Position numbers and translations under genes: made by a program
Part shown: one piece after another, positions 26,704-34,957 of the stretch
Layout: each line of letters starts with the position of its first letter
Numbering within the stretch: the stretch's first letter is position 1
The notes under the pieces: model-generated
What the model saw: only the letters and a program-made list of their open reading frames with translations
The model's database searches: none
What the model was told of the DNA's origin: nothing
Source of the DNA: SIG452 sp045631485
GTDB taxonomy: Bacteria; Bacillota; Clostridia; UMGS1840
Reading direction: 5' to 3'
DNA length: 64,000 bases
Assembly (NCBI GenBank): GCA_045631485.1
Contig: JAZQUU010000026.1
Location: 52,061-116,060 of the forward strand

Positions 26704-27495
26704 TTATGCCGAAAGTCGCAATAAAATATTATCGGCAATCATTGCAAGAAACTCAGAGTTTGTGGGTTTGCCCCGGGAAGATAACACGGTGCATCCAAAC
26801 ACTTTGGCAATATTATCCGCATCTCCCCTGCTCCACGCAACCTCAATGGCGTGACGGATGGCACGCTCCACACGGCTTGGTTTGGAATCAAATTCCTTGG
26901 CGGTCATCGGATACAATTCTTTGGTGACACTATGGAGCAATTTTCTGTTTTCCAACACTCTTAAAATCGCATATCGTAAATACTCGTAACCTTTAATATG
27001 AGCAGGCATTCCCAACTCATGGAAAATGTTGGTCACCATCTGTTCTAAAATGGGATTCTCCTTGGAGGTGGCTATATTGGAAAGCTTGGCGGCAGGTGCC
27101 AACGCTCCCTTGGTTTGTTTTTCACCGTCGGAAACCGTTTTTATCTGCGTCACGGCCACAGGAATATCAAAGGGTTTCATCATAAAATAATCGGCTCCCA
27201 AATCCATAATTAATTTTTCAATGGCAGGAAGTTTAATATCCATCATATAAATTACGGTGGTATTCTCATTTAAAAGATTTTCTTCATTCAGGTGTTCCAA
27301 AAGCCAGATGCCGTCCCCATTTGGCATTGCGATGTCGGTTAAAATAATCTGAGGGTTCTCCTGCCGAATCACATCCAAAGCCTGTTTTCCTTCGTATGCT
27401 GCATAAATCTCACCGAAATACTCATCACCTTTGAGATGTGCCGTCAGTTCATTCACCAACGAAATATTGTCGTCTATCACAATAATGTTTTTCAT
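26704..27495 (-). CDS. spo0A: Sporulation master response regulator Spo0A
   Basis: Phosphorylated, it binds 0A boxes and switches the cell to sporulation. The product has 263 residues. The receiver domain (1-120) has the acidic pocket Asp8/Asp9, phosphoacceptor Asp54 (ILTDIAMP) and the conserved Lys in MMKPFDIP. The C-terminal Spo0A DNA-binding domain is nearly canonical: GMPAHIKGYEYLRYAI, SRVERAIRHAIEVAWSRG, and GKPTNSEFLAMIAD. At the switch position, where B. subtilis has IMLTAF, this protein reads IYMMDI, so the usual Thr is absent. It is monocistronic, with its own promoter and terminator. Confidence 0.95.
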   Translation of the reverse strand: MKNIIVIDDNISLVNELTAHLKGDEYFGEIYAAYEGKQALDVIRQENPQIILTDIAMPNGDGIWLLEHLNEENLLNENTTVIYMMDIKLPAIEKLIMDLGADYFMMKPFDIPVAVTQIKTVSDGEKQTKGALAPAAKLSNIATSKENPILEQMVTNIFHELGMPAHIKGYEYLRYAILRVLENRKLLHSVTKELYPMTAKEFDSKPSRVERAIRHAIEVAWSRGDADNIAKVFGCTVLSSRGKPTNSEFLAMIADNILLRLSA

Positions 27496-27556
27496 AATTA
27501 TATCTCCTATACAGTTTGGGATTCCAAAAAAGCCGCGTCTCTTTTTTTAACCCTCA

Positions 27557-27565
27557 TTTGACAAG
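27557..27565 (-). promoter_or_regulatory. Possible 0A-box in the spo0A leader
   Basis: CTTGTCAAA on the minus strand, close to the 0A-box core TTGTCGAA, downstream of the spo0A promoter. Suggestive of autoregulation only. Confidence 0.3.
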
Positions 27566-27613
27566 AATCATTTGAATATGCACATATTATGTTCTTTTTC
27601 ATTTTCCAGACTT

Positions 27614-27642
27614 AATATAACACAATATTTTCAAAAAATCAA
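27614..27642 (-). promoter_or_regulatory. Promoter for spo0A
   Basis: Minus strand TTGATT, 17-base spacer, TATATT, about 118 bases before the spo0A start. The rest of the 307-base gap between gdhA and spo0A holds the gdhA terminator and 0A-box-like sequences. Confidence 0.6.
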
Positions 27643-27674
27643 GATATTTTTGGAAATATTTTCCAATTTTTACA

Positions 27675-27689
27675 CGACAAATTCCGACA
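27675..27689 (-). promoter_or_regulatory. Possible paired 0A boxes upstream of the spo0A promoter
   Basis: Minus strand TGTCGGAA overlapping AATTTGTCG; each matches most of the 0A-box core (TGTCGAA). Located 33 bases upstream of the -35. Weak evidence. Confidence 0.3.
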
Positions 27690-27751
27690 TTCTGCAACAA
27701 TCGACTTTTTTCGATATCGAATTCTGACCAATATTATCAAATTTTGGCACA

Positions 27752-27785
27752 AAAAAACTGTCGGGAAATTTCCCGACAGTTTTTT
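27752..27785 (-). terminator. Terminator of gdhA
   Basis: Palindromic hairpin AAAAAACTGTCGGGA / TCCCGACAGTTTTT with loop AATT and T-run; symmetric. Confidence 0.92.
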
Positions 27786-27802
27786 ATCAGATGTATCAAT
27801 AA

Positions 27803-29149
27803 TTAGTATGCAATACCCTGAACTTTCATGGATTCTGCAACTTTTAAGAAGCCTGCAATATTTGCACCTGCAGCCAGGTTACCTTCGCAACCGTAGTCTC
27901 TTGCAGCGGTTTCGCAGCTCTTGTAGATATTTACCATAATATCGTGCAGTTTTGCATCTACTTCTTCAAAGCTCCAGCTATATCTCATGCTGTTCTGGCT
28001 CATTTCCAGACCGGAGGTAGCAACGCCGCCTGCGTTTGCTGCTTTTGCAGGACCAAACAACAGACCGTTTTCCTGAATGTATGCAATTGCATCAGGAGTA
28101 GAAGGCATATTTGCACCTTCTGCTACTGCAAAACAACCGTTTGCAACCAGTGCTTTTGCATCTTCCAAATGCAGTTCGTTCTGAGTTGCACAAGGCAGAG
28201 CGATATCACATTTTACAGTCCAGATACCTTTGCCTTCGTAGTATTTTGCGGAGGGATGATATTTCACATATTCGGAAATACGTTTTCTTTCCACTTCTTT
28301 AATCTGTTTTACGGTGTCTAATTTGATACCGTCTTCATCCACAACATAACCGTTGGAGTCAGACAGAGCGATAACGGTTGCACCTAACTGCTGTGCTTTT
28401 TCGGTTGCATAAATTGCAACGTTACCGGAACCGGAAACAACAACTTTTGCACCTTCTAAGGATTTGCCGTTTGCTTTTAACATTTCATTGGTGTAATACA
28501 GAAGACCGTAACCGGTTGCTTCTTTTCTTGCCAAAGAACCGCCGTAGGTTAACCCTTTACCGGTTAATACGCCGGTATATTCATTACGCAGTCTTTTGTA
28601 CTGACCGAATAAGTAACCGATTTCTCTTGCGCCAACACCGATATCCCCTGCAGGAACGTCGGTATCTGCACCGATGTGTTTGGATAATTCGGTCATTAAG
28701 CTCTGGCAGAATCTCATAATTTCTCCATCGGATTTACCTTTGGGATCAAAGTCGGAACCACCTTTACCGCCGCCCATGGGCAGAGTGGTCAGAGAGTTTT
28801 TCAGAGTCTGTTCAAAACCTAAGAATTTGATAACAGACTGGTTAACAGTGGGATGGAATCTCATACCGCCCTTGTAAGGACCGATAGCACTGTTAAACTG
28901 CACACGGTAACCTCTGTTTACCTGTACTTTGTTATTATCATCTACCCAGGAAATACGGAAAGTGATGATTCTTTCGGGTTCCACCATTCTTTCCACAACA
29001 CCTGCGTCGATAAAATCAGGTCTTCTTTCGATTACGGGAACTAAAGTTTCCAAAACTTCTTTTACTGCCTGCAAAAATTCAGGTTCGTTTGCGTTTTTCT
29101 TTTCAACGCTTTCGTAAACGCTCTGCAGGTATGCATTGCTGATTGCCAT
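27803..29149 (-). CDS. gdhA: Glutamate dehydrogenase (hexameric, NADP-type)
   Basis: Reductive amination of 2-oxoglutarate to glutamate; cytoplasmic nitrogen assimilation. The product has 448 residues, typical of NADP-dependent GdhA. Conserved stretches are GYRVQFNSAIGPYKGGMRFHP, the catalytic Lys region PMGGGKGGSDFDPKGK, PAGDIGVGAREIGY and the dinucleotide loop VVSGSGNVAIYATEKA. The start at 29149 follows AAAAGGAG with an 8-base gap. Upstream in-frame codons read a Phe-rich non-homologous sequence across the promoter and are rejected. Confidence 0.96.
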   Translation of the reverse strand: MAISNAYLQSVYESVEKKNANEPEFLQAVKEVLETLVPVIERRPDFIDAGVVERMVEPERIITFRISWVDDNNKVQVNRGYRVQFNSAIGPYKGGMRFHPTVNQSVIKFLGFEQTLKNSLTTLPMGGGKGGSDFDPKGKSDGEIMRFCQSLMTELSKHIGADTDVPAGDIGVGAREIGYLFGQYKRLRNEYTGVLTGKGLTYGGSLARKEATGYGLLYYTNEMLKANGKSLEGAKVVVSGSGNVAIYATEKAQQLGATVIALSDSNGYVVDEDGIKLDTVKQIKEVERKRISEYVKYHPSAKYYEGKGIWTVKCDIALPCATQNELHLEDAKALVANGCFAVAEGANMPSTPDAIAYIQENGLLFGPAKAANAGGVATSGLEMSQNSMRYSWSFEEVDAKLHDIMVNIYKSCETAARDYGCEGNLAAGANIAGFLKVAESMKVQGIAY

Positions 29150-29242
29150 TTTCAAGCACTCCTTTTCATCTATCGGATTATTTTTTAACCTGTGAATTGC
29201 GACAAAAACAGATAAAATCCTCTGTTCTGCCATCAGAAAAAT

Positions 29243-29271
29243 ATTATACAACATCTTTTTCCAATTTGCAA
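29243..29271 (-). promoter_or_regulatory. Promoter for gdhA
   Basis: Minus strand TTGCAA, 17-base spacer, TATAAT, about 95 bases upstream of the gdhA ATG. Confidence 0.75.
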
Positions 29272-29378
29272 GTTTTTTCTCCAAAAATTTCATAATTTCT
29301 GAAAAAACGCAAAAAAAGATGCAAAATTCACAACTTATAATCCATTTTATGATAAATGAAAAGATTTGTGTTTCAAAA

Positions 29379-31064
29379 TTAGGGCAACATTTTCCCAAGC
29401 AGGTGTGCCATTTCTCCACGGGATAAAAACTGTTCGGGACGAAATGTTCCGTCGGGATAGCCGCTTAAAATTCCGCTGTCAATCAATGCGGTAATTTCAC
29501 GATAGGACCAACGCTCTTCCGACACATCCGAAAACGAAGCTTTTCGGATGCCATCACCATATTCATATTGCAGAATTCTTTGTAAGATGACTGCAATTTC
29601 TTCACGGGTAACCGCACGATTCGGCAAAAAAGTACCGTCGGGGTAACCATTCATGAAACCGTAAGAAACCGCAAGGTTGATTTCTCTTTCCGCCCAATGA
29701 CCGTGAATATCAGGGAAAGTTGCCTGATTCATATTACCTGAAAGATTCAAGTATCTGCATAAAATCACTGCCGCCTGAGCACGGGTTAATCCGTCATCAG
29801 GCATAAAACGATGTTTTTCTATCCCCTCCATCCAACCTTGTTTGGAAGCTGCGATAACATCATCCTTGGCAAAATGAGAGAATGTATCGGAAAAATATTT
29901 TCCGTTTAGCCACAAAGAATAGTAGTCCCACACATCGCTTGTTTCCTGCCCTATACTCCAGCTTCCCGCACCTTTTAATCCGTATTTATCCACTAAACTC
30001 AGTTTATATTTTAAAGTGTCACTGTTGTCATACCAAATGGTGTAATTGCCGGGTTGCAATTTCTGTCCGTTCACCACAATGGAATGTGCCTCCGTAACTT
30101 TGATAGTTGCTTTGACACTTTTAAACTCTGAAACAACCGATACAGCTCCACCCGTCTTTTTAACCGCAGCATCAATTTGCTTGTTCGTCATACCGACTCC
30201 TTTGATTTTCCCGTCCTCACTCCAGATACGCCCGAAAAACGGAACCCCTAATACAAGTTTCTCGTTCGGCACATACTTAAGAGCATATTGGATAGACTGC
30301 TCCACAAAGGAAATGCTCGCAACCGGACCTGCTTCCCCGCCGTTAAAATGTTCATCATACGCCATAATGAACAAATGGTCTGCATATTTTGCCAATTCTT
30401 TGTAATCATAGGAGCCGTGCCATCCTGACGTCCAACCATACGGATTTGCCGCAACTGCAACGGATACTTCCTTGTCTTCGGGCAACTTTTGGCGAAGAAG
30501 TTTTACTAAGGTGGTATATTTATCACGGTACTGATGGGATACATTTTCTATATCCACATTGACACCGTCAAGATTGTTTTTCAAGACGGCATTCGCCACT
30601 TCTTCCGCTAAGCTTTCCACTCTGTCTAACGCATTGTTGCCACTCTGTTTATCCCAGTGATTGCTTAAAAACGGAACAATTTTCACCTGTTTATCGTGCA
30701 TTGCTTTCACGTAACTTTGGCTGATTTCTTCTAACGATAAGTTTCCGTCAGAAGCAATATTCAAATAACTTGGCGAAATCACGGAAAAACTATTTTTTGA
30801 TAGCGCCACATATTCTAACTGAGTTTGATAATTTCCGTAAGACAAATAGGTCATGGAATATCTGTCCTCAGCGTTGGCAATTGTAGAAAACGGAATTGAA
30901 ATTGCAAGAGTTGTTCCGAGAATCAATTTCACCATACGGATTTTGTGTCCGTTTAAAAATTCAGAAGAAAACTCTGCCAGGCTATCATGGGAACCATAAA
31001 ACACACGGATAACAAGGTCAAATGTGTTTTCATCTGTGGGAAGTAAATACCATTGATAACGCAT
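29379..31064 (-). CDS. GH18-family hydrolase with three C-terminal SLH domains
   Basis: Wall-attached glycoside hydrolase related to the spore cortex-lytic YaaH/SleL and chitinase-like GH18 enzymes. The product has 561 residues: an odd 44-residue polar N-terminus, a hydrophobic segment (about 46-65, LILGTTLAISIPFSTIANA), then a GH18 barrel (about 68-375). The active-site strand is LDGVNVDIEN (Asp166, Asn169, Asp171, Glu173, with Glu as acid). Three SLH modules follow (about 385-560; GYPDGTFLPNRAVTREEIAVIL, GYPDGTFRPEQFLSRGEMAHLL). The start at 31064 has RBS AAAGGA; the internal Met44 before the hydrophobic segment has none. Substrate is probably peptidoglycan or a related glycan, by family. 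Confidence 0.88.
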   Translation of the reverse strand: MRYQWYLLPTDENTFDLVIRVFYGSHDSLAEFSSEFLNGHKIRMVKLILGTTLAISIPFSTIANAEDRYSMTYLSYGNYQTQLEYVALSKNSFSVISPSYLNIASDGNLSLEEISQSYVKAMHDKQVKIVPFLSNHWDKQSGNNALDRVESLAEEVANAVLKNNLDGVNVDIENVSHQYRDKYTTLVKLLRQKLPEDKEVSVAVAANPYGWTSGWHGSYDYKELAKYADHLFIMAYDEHFNGGEAGPVASISFVEQSIQYALKYVPNEKLVLGVPFFGRIWSEDGKIKGVGMTNKQIDAAVKKTGGAVSVVSEFKSVKATIKVTEAHSIVVNGQKLQPGNYTIWYDNSDTLKYKLSLVDKYGLKGAGSWSIGQETSDVWDYYSLWLNGKYFSDTFSHFAKDDVIAASKQGWMEGIEKHRFMPDDGLTRAQAAVILCRYLNLSGNMNQATFPDIHGHWAEREINLAVSYGFMNGYPDGTFLPNRAVTREEIAVILQRILQYEYGDGIRKASFSDVSEERWSYREITALIDSGILSGYPDGTFRPEQFLSRGEMAHLLGKMLP

Positions 31065-31141
31065 TTTATCAGTCCTTTCTCAAATAGTATTTTCCAAAGC
31101 ACGGATTTCTATTTTCAAAAAATTGTTTTTCGGGAAAAGAC

Positions 31142-31170
31142 TTGCTATTTTAATATAAGTATGATAAAAT
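31142..31170 (+). promoter_or_regulatory. Promoter for the AAA ATPase-chromate transporter operon
   Basis: TTGCTA, 17-base spacer, TAAAAT, about 52 bases before the ATPase start. Confidence 0.65.
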
Positions 31171-31221
31171 ATTAAATTGGTTATTTATGGGACAAATATC
31201 AGAAAGGAGCGGAAGAAAAGA

Positions 31222-32220
31222 ATGGAATATCTGAATTATCTTCAAATCGACTCCTTAAAAGGTGTCCGTAATCTTACGCTCGGGCATTTTGCTCGGATAA
31301 ATCTGATTACAGGCCCCAACGGTTCGGGTAAAAGCACGGTTTTAGATGCCATTGAATTACTTTGTAATCCCTATGAACCGATGCAATTTCTGAAAGTGGC
31401 AGAGTTTTCTCCGGATACATTCTGTCGATTGTTTTCTATAAACGAAACAACCCCTTTGATAAAGGTATCGGGAATCTTACTCAATCGCCCATACCACACA
31501 GAGCTTTCCTCCGATAAAGCCTTGGAGGCTGCTTCTTTTAACGGGTGCCACACTTACTCATTTTATCAAAACGGAAATCATTGTGAACAAACCAATACGG
31601 TTGCAATCTCCTTGAAAGACGAAAATCATCAAAAACTTTCCAAACCTCTTTTGAATGTGAAAAGAATTTCTGCCAATACCCGCATAAACACCTTTGAACA
31701 TATTGCAAAAGACCGTGTAATCAAAGAAAAGGCATTGGCACTTTTTATGTTGTTTGACAATCGGTTTTCGGATATTTATTCCCCTGATTTTAAGCATACG
31801 TATGCCCTGCACGAAACCTACGGAAATCTGGATGTGGCATTCTTTTCCGATGGTTTGGCAAAAGTCCTCGCAATCCTGGATGCTATGTGCGATTTTCAAA
31901 ACGGAATTCTGCTCCTGGATGATTTAGATACCCATCTGTCTCCCCAAACGATGTATGAGGTTTGCTCACTTTTATACACCCTTGCAAAAGAGAAACATAT
32001 TCAGTTATTCATCACCACTCACAATCAGGAACTGATTGATGAATTCCTTGACCTTGCAAATTTTTATAATGAACTGTCTCACTTACAAATAATCCGTATC
32101 AAAACAGACGGAGTCACTTCCGCATCTGATGAGTTCACAGGAAAAGAAGCCTATGAACTGCGTATGGAAAAAGAAATTGATTTCCGCTATGAATATCCAA
32201 ACGAAAGGAGAACGATATGA
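31222..32220 (+). CDS. AAA-type (SMC/OLD-like) ATPase coupled to chromate transporters
   Basis: Cytoplasmic ATPase of the AAA_15/AAA_21 group. The product has 332 residues, with Walker A GPNGSGKST (about 31-39), a signature-like region FSDGLAKVLAILDAM, Walker B LLLDDLDTHLSPQ and a His switch ITTHNQE. I see no TOPRIM or nuclease domain, so it is not a full OLD nuclease. The start at 31222 (MEYLNYLQIDSLKGV) follows AAGGAG; the stop overlaps the next gene by 4 bases (ATGA). Such ATPases are often defence or accessory proteins, but coupling to an ion transporter pair here is unusual. Function unknown. Confidence 0.82.
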   Translation: MEYLNYLQIDSLKGVRNLTLGHFARINLITGPNGSGKSTVLDAIELLCNPYEPMQFLKVAEFSPDTFCRLFSINETTPLIKVSGILLNRPYHTELSSDKALEAASFNGCHTYSFYQNGNHCEQTNTVAISLKDENHQKLSKPLLNVKRISANTRINTFEHIAKDRVIKEKALALFMLFDNRFSDIYSPDFKHTYALHETYGNLDVAFFSDGLAKVLAILDAMCDFQNGILLLDDLDTHLSPQTMYEVCSLLYTLAKEKHIQLFITTHNQELIDEFLDLANFYNELSHLQIIRIKTDGVTSASDEFTGKEAYELRMEKEIDFRYEYPNERRTI

Positions 32221-32762
32221 AAGAATATTTGGAATTATTTTTAACATTTGCCAAAATTGGCGGTTTTACCTTTGGCGGCGGTTATGCAATGCTCCCTATT
32301 ATGCAAAGAGAGCTGATTGAAAAACGAAACTGGACCACCAACGAAGAGCTTTTAAACTACTATGCGGTGGGACAATGCACCCCCGGTATCATTGCGGTAA
32401 ATGTTTCCACCTTTGTGGGATATCAAAAAAAAGGAGTGTTGGGAAGTATTTTCTCCACCTTGGGTGTAATCACTCCTTCCATTATTATCATTATGCTGAT
32501 CGCCTCGTTACTGCAAAATTTCTCTCAATACCCTGCAGTGCAGCATGCTTTTTCGGGCATTCGCGTGGCAGTTTGCGCAACTGTGTTTGTTGCTATCTGG
32601 AATTTGTGGAAAAAATCCATCAAAAAATTAAGCCACATCATTTTTTGTGTGGCGGCATTTTGTCTGAGTGCTTTTACGGATTTGAATCCAATCTGGATTG
32701 TACTGATGGCGGCCGCAGGAGGCATTTTCACATATCTGAAAAAGGAGGATGAATCCAAATGA
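32217..32762 (+). CDS. Chromate transporter (CHR family), first half protein
   Basis: Half-length ChrA-type membrane protein. The product has 181 residues, with the family start FAKIGGFTFGGGYAMLPIMQRELIE and the motif VGQCTPGIIAVNVSTFVGY, and about five or six membrane helices. Its partner of the same family follows with a 4-base overlap; the pair should make the two-domain antiparallel transporter. The name is historical: many such pairs do not move chromate, and the real anion here is unknown. RBS AAAGGAG lies inside the preceding ATPase gene. Confidence 0.9.
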   Translation: MKEYLELFLTFAKIGGFTFGGGYAMLPIMQRELIEKRNWTTNEELLNYYAVGQCTPGIIAVNVSTFVGYQKKGVLGSIFSTLGVITPSIIIIMLIASLLQNFSQYPAVQHAFSGIRVAVCATVFVAIWNLWKKSIKKLSHIIFCVAAFCLSAFTDLNPIWIVLMAAAGGIFTYLKKEDESK

Positions 32763-33316
32763 GTTTATGGCTTCTTTCTTGGGAATTTTTTCAGATTGGT
32801 CTGTTTGCCGTAGGAGGCGGACTTGCAACTCTTCCTTTTTTGGATAAACTGGTAACAAAATACGAATGGTTTACCGCAGCGGACCTTGCCAATATCGTGG
32901 CAGTCTCCGAATCCACCCCCGGCCCTTTAGGCATCAATATGGCAACCTATACAGGTTTTACCGGATGCGGCTTTTTAGGCGGCATTGTTGCCTCGCTAAG
33001 TATTGTGCTCCCCTCTTGGTTAACGGTTTTACTGATTGCAAGAATTTTAAAGCAATTTAACGAAAATCTTTATGTAAAGGCTGCCTTTGAAGGTCTTCGT
33101 GCAACCGTTGTGGGTTTGATTACCGCAGCAATTTTAGGGATAATGAATCTAAGCTTTATCATTCCCGATGCTTTGGGATTTTGGAATCAAATCAATTATA
33201 AAGCACTGATATTATTTGGTGCATTGATATTTGTTCGATTCCGATTCCAAAAAATACATCCCATTGCAATTATCGGTGTGGGTGCATTACTCGGCATCCT
33301 GTGCGGCGGTTTTTAA
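32759..33316 (+). CDS. Chromate transporter (CHR family), second half protein
   Basis: Second half-length CHR protein, 185 residues. It has LFAVGGGLATLPFLDKLV near the N-terminus and the motif VSESTPGPLGINMATYTGF, the counterpart of CTPG in the first protein. It overlaps the first gene by 4 bases with RBS GGAGG upstream. It ends 42 bases before the ABC-F gene; no clear terminator lies between, so the ABC-F gene may be part of the transcript. Confidence 0.9.
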   Translation: MSLWLLSWEFFQIGLFAVGGGLATLPFLDKLVTKYEWFTAADLANIVAVSESTPGPLGINMATYTGFTGCGFLGGIVASLSIVLPSWLTVLLIARILKQFNENLYVKAAFEGLRATVVGLITAAILGIMNLSFIIPDALGFWNQINYKALILFGALIFVRFRFQKIHPIAIIGVGALLGILCGGF

Positions 33317-33358
33317 TTTTTATATGTCAGCAGATTACGAAAGGAATATCCAACCAAT

Positions 33359-34957
33359 ATGATTACAGTTACTAATTTAAGTTTAAATTTCAACGGAACC
33401 AACTTATTTAAGAATGCAGATTTAAAATTCACCCCCGGCAACTGTTACGGTGTTATCGGTGCCAATGGTGCGGGAAAATCCACATTTTTAAGAATTTTAT
33501 CGGGAGAGCTGGAACCCTCCACGGGAGAAGTGATTATCCCTAATCACTTAAGAATGTCTGTGTTAAAGCAGGACCATTTCGCTTACGACGAATTCAGCGT
33601 TGTGGATACCGTAATCCAGGGAAATAAACGTCTTTACGATATTATGAAAGAAAAGGAAGTGCTCTATGCTAAACCCGATTTCAACGATGATGACGGTGTA
33701 CGCTTAGCAGAATTAGAAGGTGAATTTTTAGAATTAAACGGTTGGGAAGCCGAAAGTGATGCCTCCAAATTATTGCAGGGATTAGGTCTTTCCGACGACC
33801 TTTTATACAATCAGATGAGTTCCTTAGACGGGAAACAAAAGGTGAAGGTGTTATTGGCACAAGCACTTTTCGGAAATCCTGATATCATCTTACTGGACGA
33901 ACCTACCAACCACTTGGATGTGGATTCTATCAACTGGTTGGAAGATTTCTTATTAGATTACGAAGGTTTGGTTATTGTGGTATCCCATGACCGTCATTTC
34001 TTAAACACAGTATGTACCAGCATTGTGGATATCGACTTTTCTCAGATTAAAATGTTTGTTGGGAACTACGAATTCTGGTATGAATCAAGCCAGTTGATTC
34101 AGAAAATGATTCGTGACCAGAATAAGAAAAATGAAGAAAAAGCAAAAGAACTGATGAGCTTTATTCAAAGGTTCTCTGCCAATAAATCAAAATCCCGTCA
34201 GGCAACTTCCCGTAAAAAGTTGCTTGAAAAACTGACCATTGAAGAATTGCCCGCATCTTCCCGCCGTTATCCCTTTGTTGGATTCCAGATGGACAGAGAA
34301 GCAGGAAAAGATATTCTTTTTGTGGAAGGTATCTCCAAAACCATTGACGGTGTGAAAGTATTAAACAATGTGTCTTTCACCTTGAACAAAGGTGAAAAGG
34401 TGGCTTTCTTAGGAGAAAACGAAACTGCCGTAACCACCATGTTTCAGATTTTAGCAGGTGAAATCGAGCCTGACGAAGGAAGCTACAAATGGGGCGTTTC
34501 CACCACTCAGTCCTATTTTCCCAAAGATAACTCCGAATATTTTAATGAATCCGAATTAAACTTACTTCGTTGGTTGGAGCAGTATTCCAAGGATACCACA
34601 GAAACCTTCTTACGAGGATTTTTAGGAAGAATGCTCTTCTCAGGCGACGATGTGTTAAAGCCCGTAAAAGTGTTATCCGGTGGTGAAAAAGTGCGTTGTA
34701 TGTTATCAAGAATGATGCTCTTTGGCTCCAACGTATTGATGTTGGACCAACCCACCAACCATTTGGACTTAGAGTCCATTACCTCGGTCAACAACGGCTT
34801 AAAAGAATTTAAAGGAAATATTCTTTTCGCCTCTCACGACCACGAATTTATTTCTACCGTTGCCAACAGAATTATTGAATTCACCGCCGACGGTATTATA
34901 GACAGGAATGATAATTATGACGAATATCTCCAATGGAAAAAAGAAAACCAAAAATAA
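33359..34957 (+). CDS. ABC-F family ATPase with a degenerate second ATP site
   Basis: Soluble two-cassette ABC-F protein; the family acts at the ribosomal E site (translation control or antibiotic protection). The product has 532 residues. Cassette 1 has Walker A GANGAGKST, signature-region SSLDGKQK and Walker B LLDEPTNHLD (Asp180, Glu181). A charged linker (about 240-310) joins cassette 2. There Walker A reads GENETAVTT with Val358 in place of Lys, the signature is LSGGEK, and Walker B reads MLDQPTNHLD with Gln464 in place of the catalytic Glu. Cassette 2 should thus bind ATP poorly and not hydrolyse it. It resembles the YbiT/YkpA branch. The next gene overlaps its end. Confidence 0.9.
   Translation: MITVTNLSLNFNGTNLFKNADLKFTPGNCYGVIGANGAGKSTFLRILSGELEPSTGEVIIPNHLRMSVLKQDHFAYDEFSVVDTVIQGNKRLYDIMKEKEVLYAKPDFNDDDGVRLAELEGEFLELNGWEAESDASKLLQGLGLSDDLLYNQMSSLDGKQKVKVLLAQALFGNPDIILLDEPTNHLDVDSINWLEDFLLDYEGLVIVVSHDRHFLNTVCTSIVDIDFSQIKMFVGNYEFWYESSQLIQKMIRDQNKKNEEKAKELMSFIQRFSANKSKSRQATSRKKLLEKLTIEELPASSRRYPFVGFQMDREAGKDILFVEGISKTIDGVKVLNNVSFTLNKGEKVAFLGENETAVTTMFQILAGEIEPDEGSYKWGVSTTQSYFPKDNSEYFNESELNLLRWLEQYSKDTTETFLRGFLGRMLFSGDDVLKPVKVLSGGEKVRCMLSRMMLFGSNVLMLDQPTNHLDLESITSVNNGLKEFKGNILFASHDHEFISTVANRIIEFTADGIIDRNDNYDEYLQWKKENQK

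Noticed and set aside
27803..29419. A 538-residue glutamate dehydrogenase starting at 29419
   Set aside because: The extra 90 residues are Phe/Ile/Cys-rich, cross the gdhA promoter and overlap the neighbouring gene; the ATG at 29149 has the ribosome binding site.
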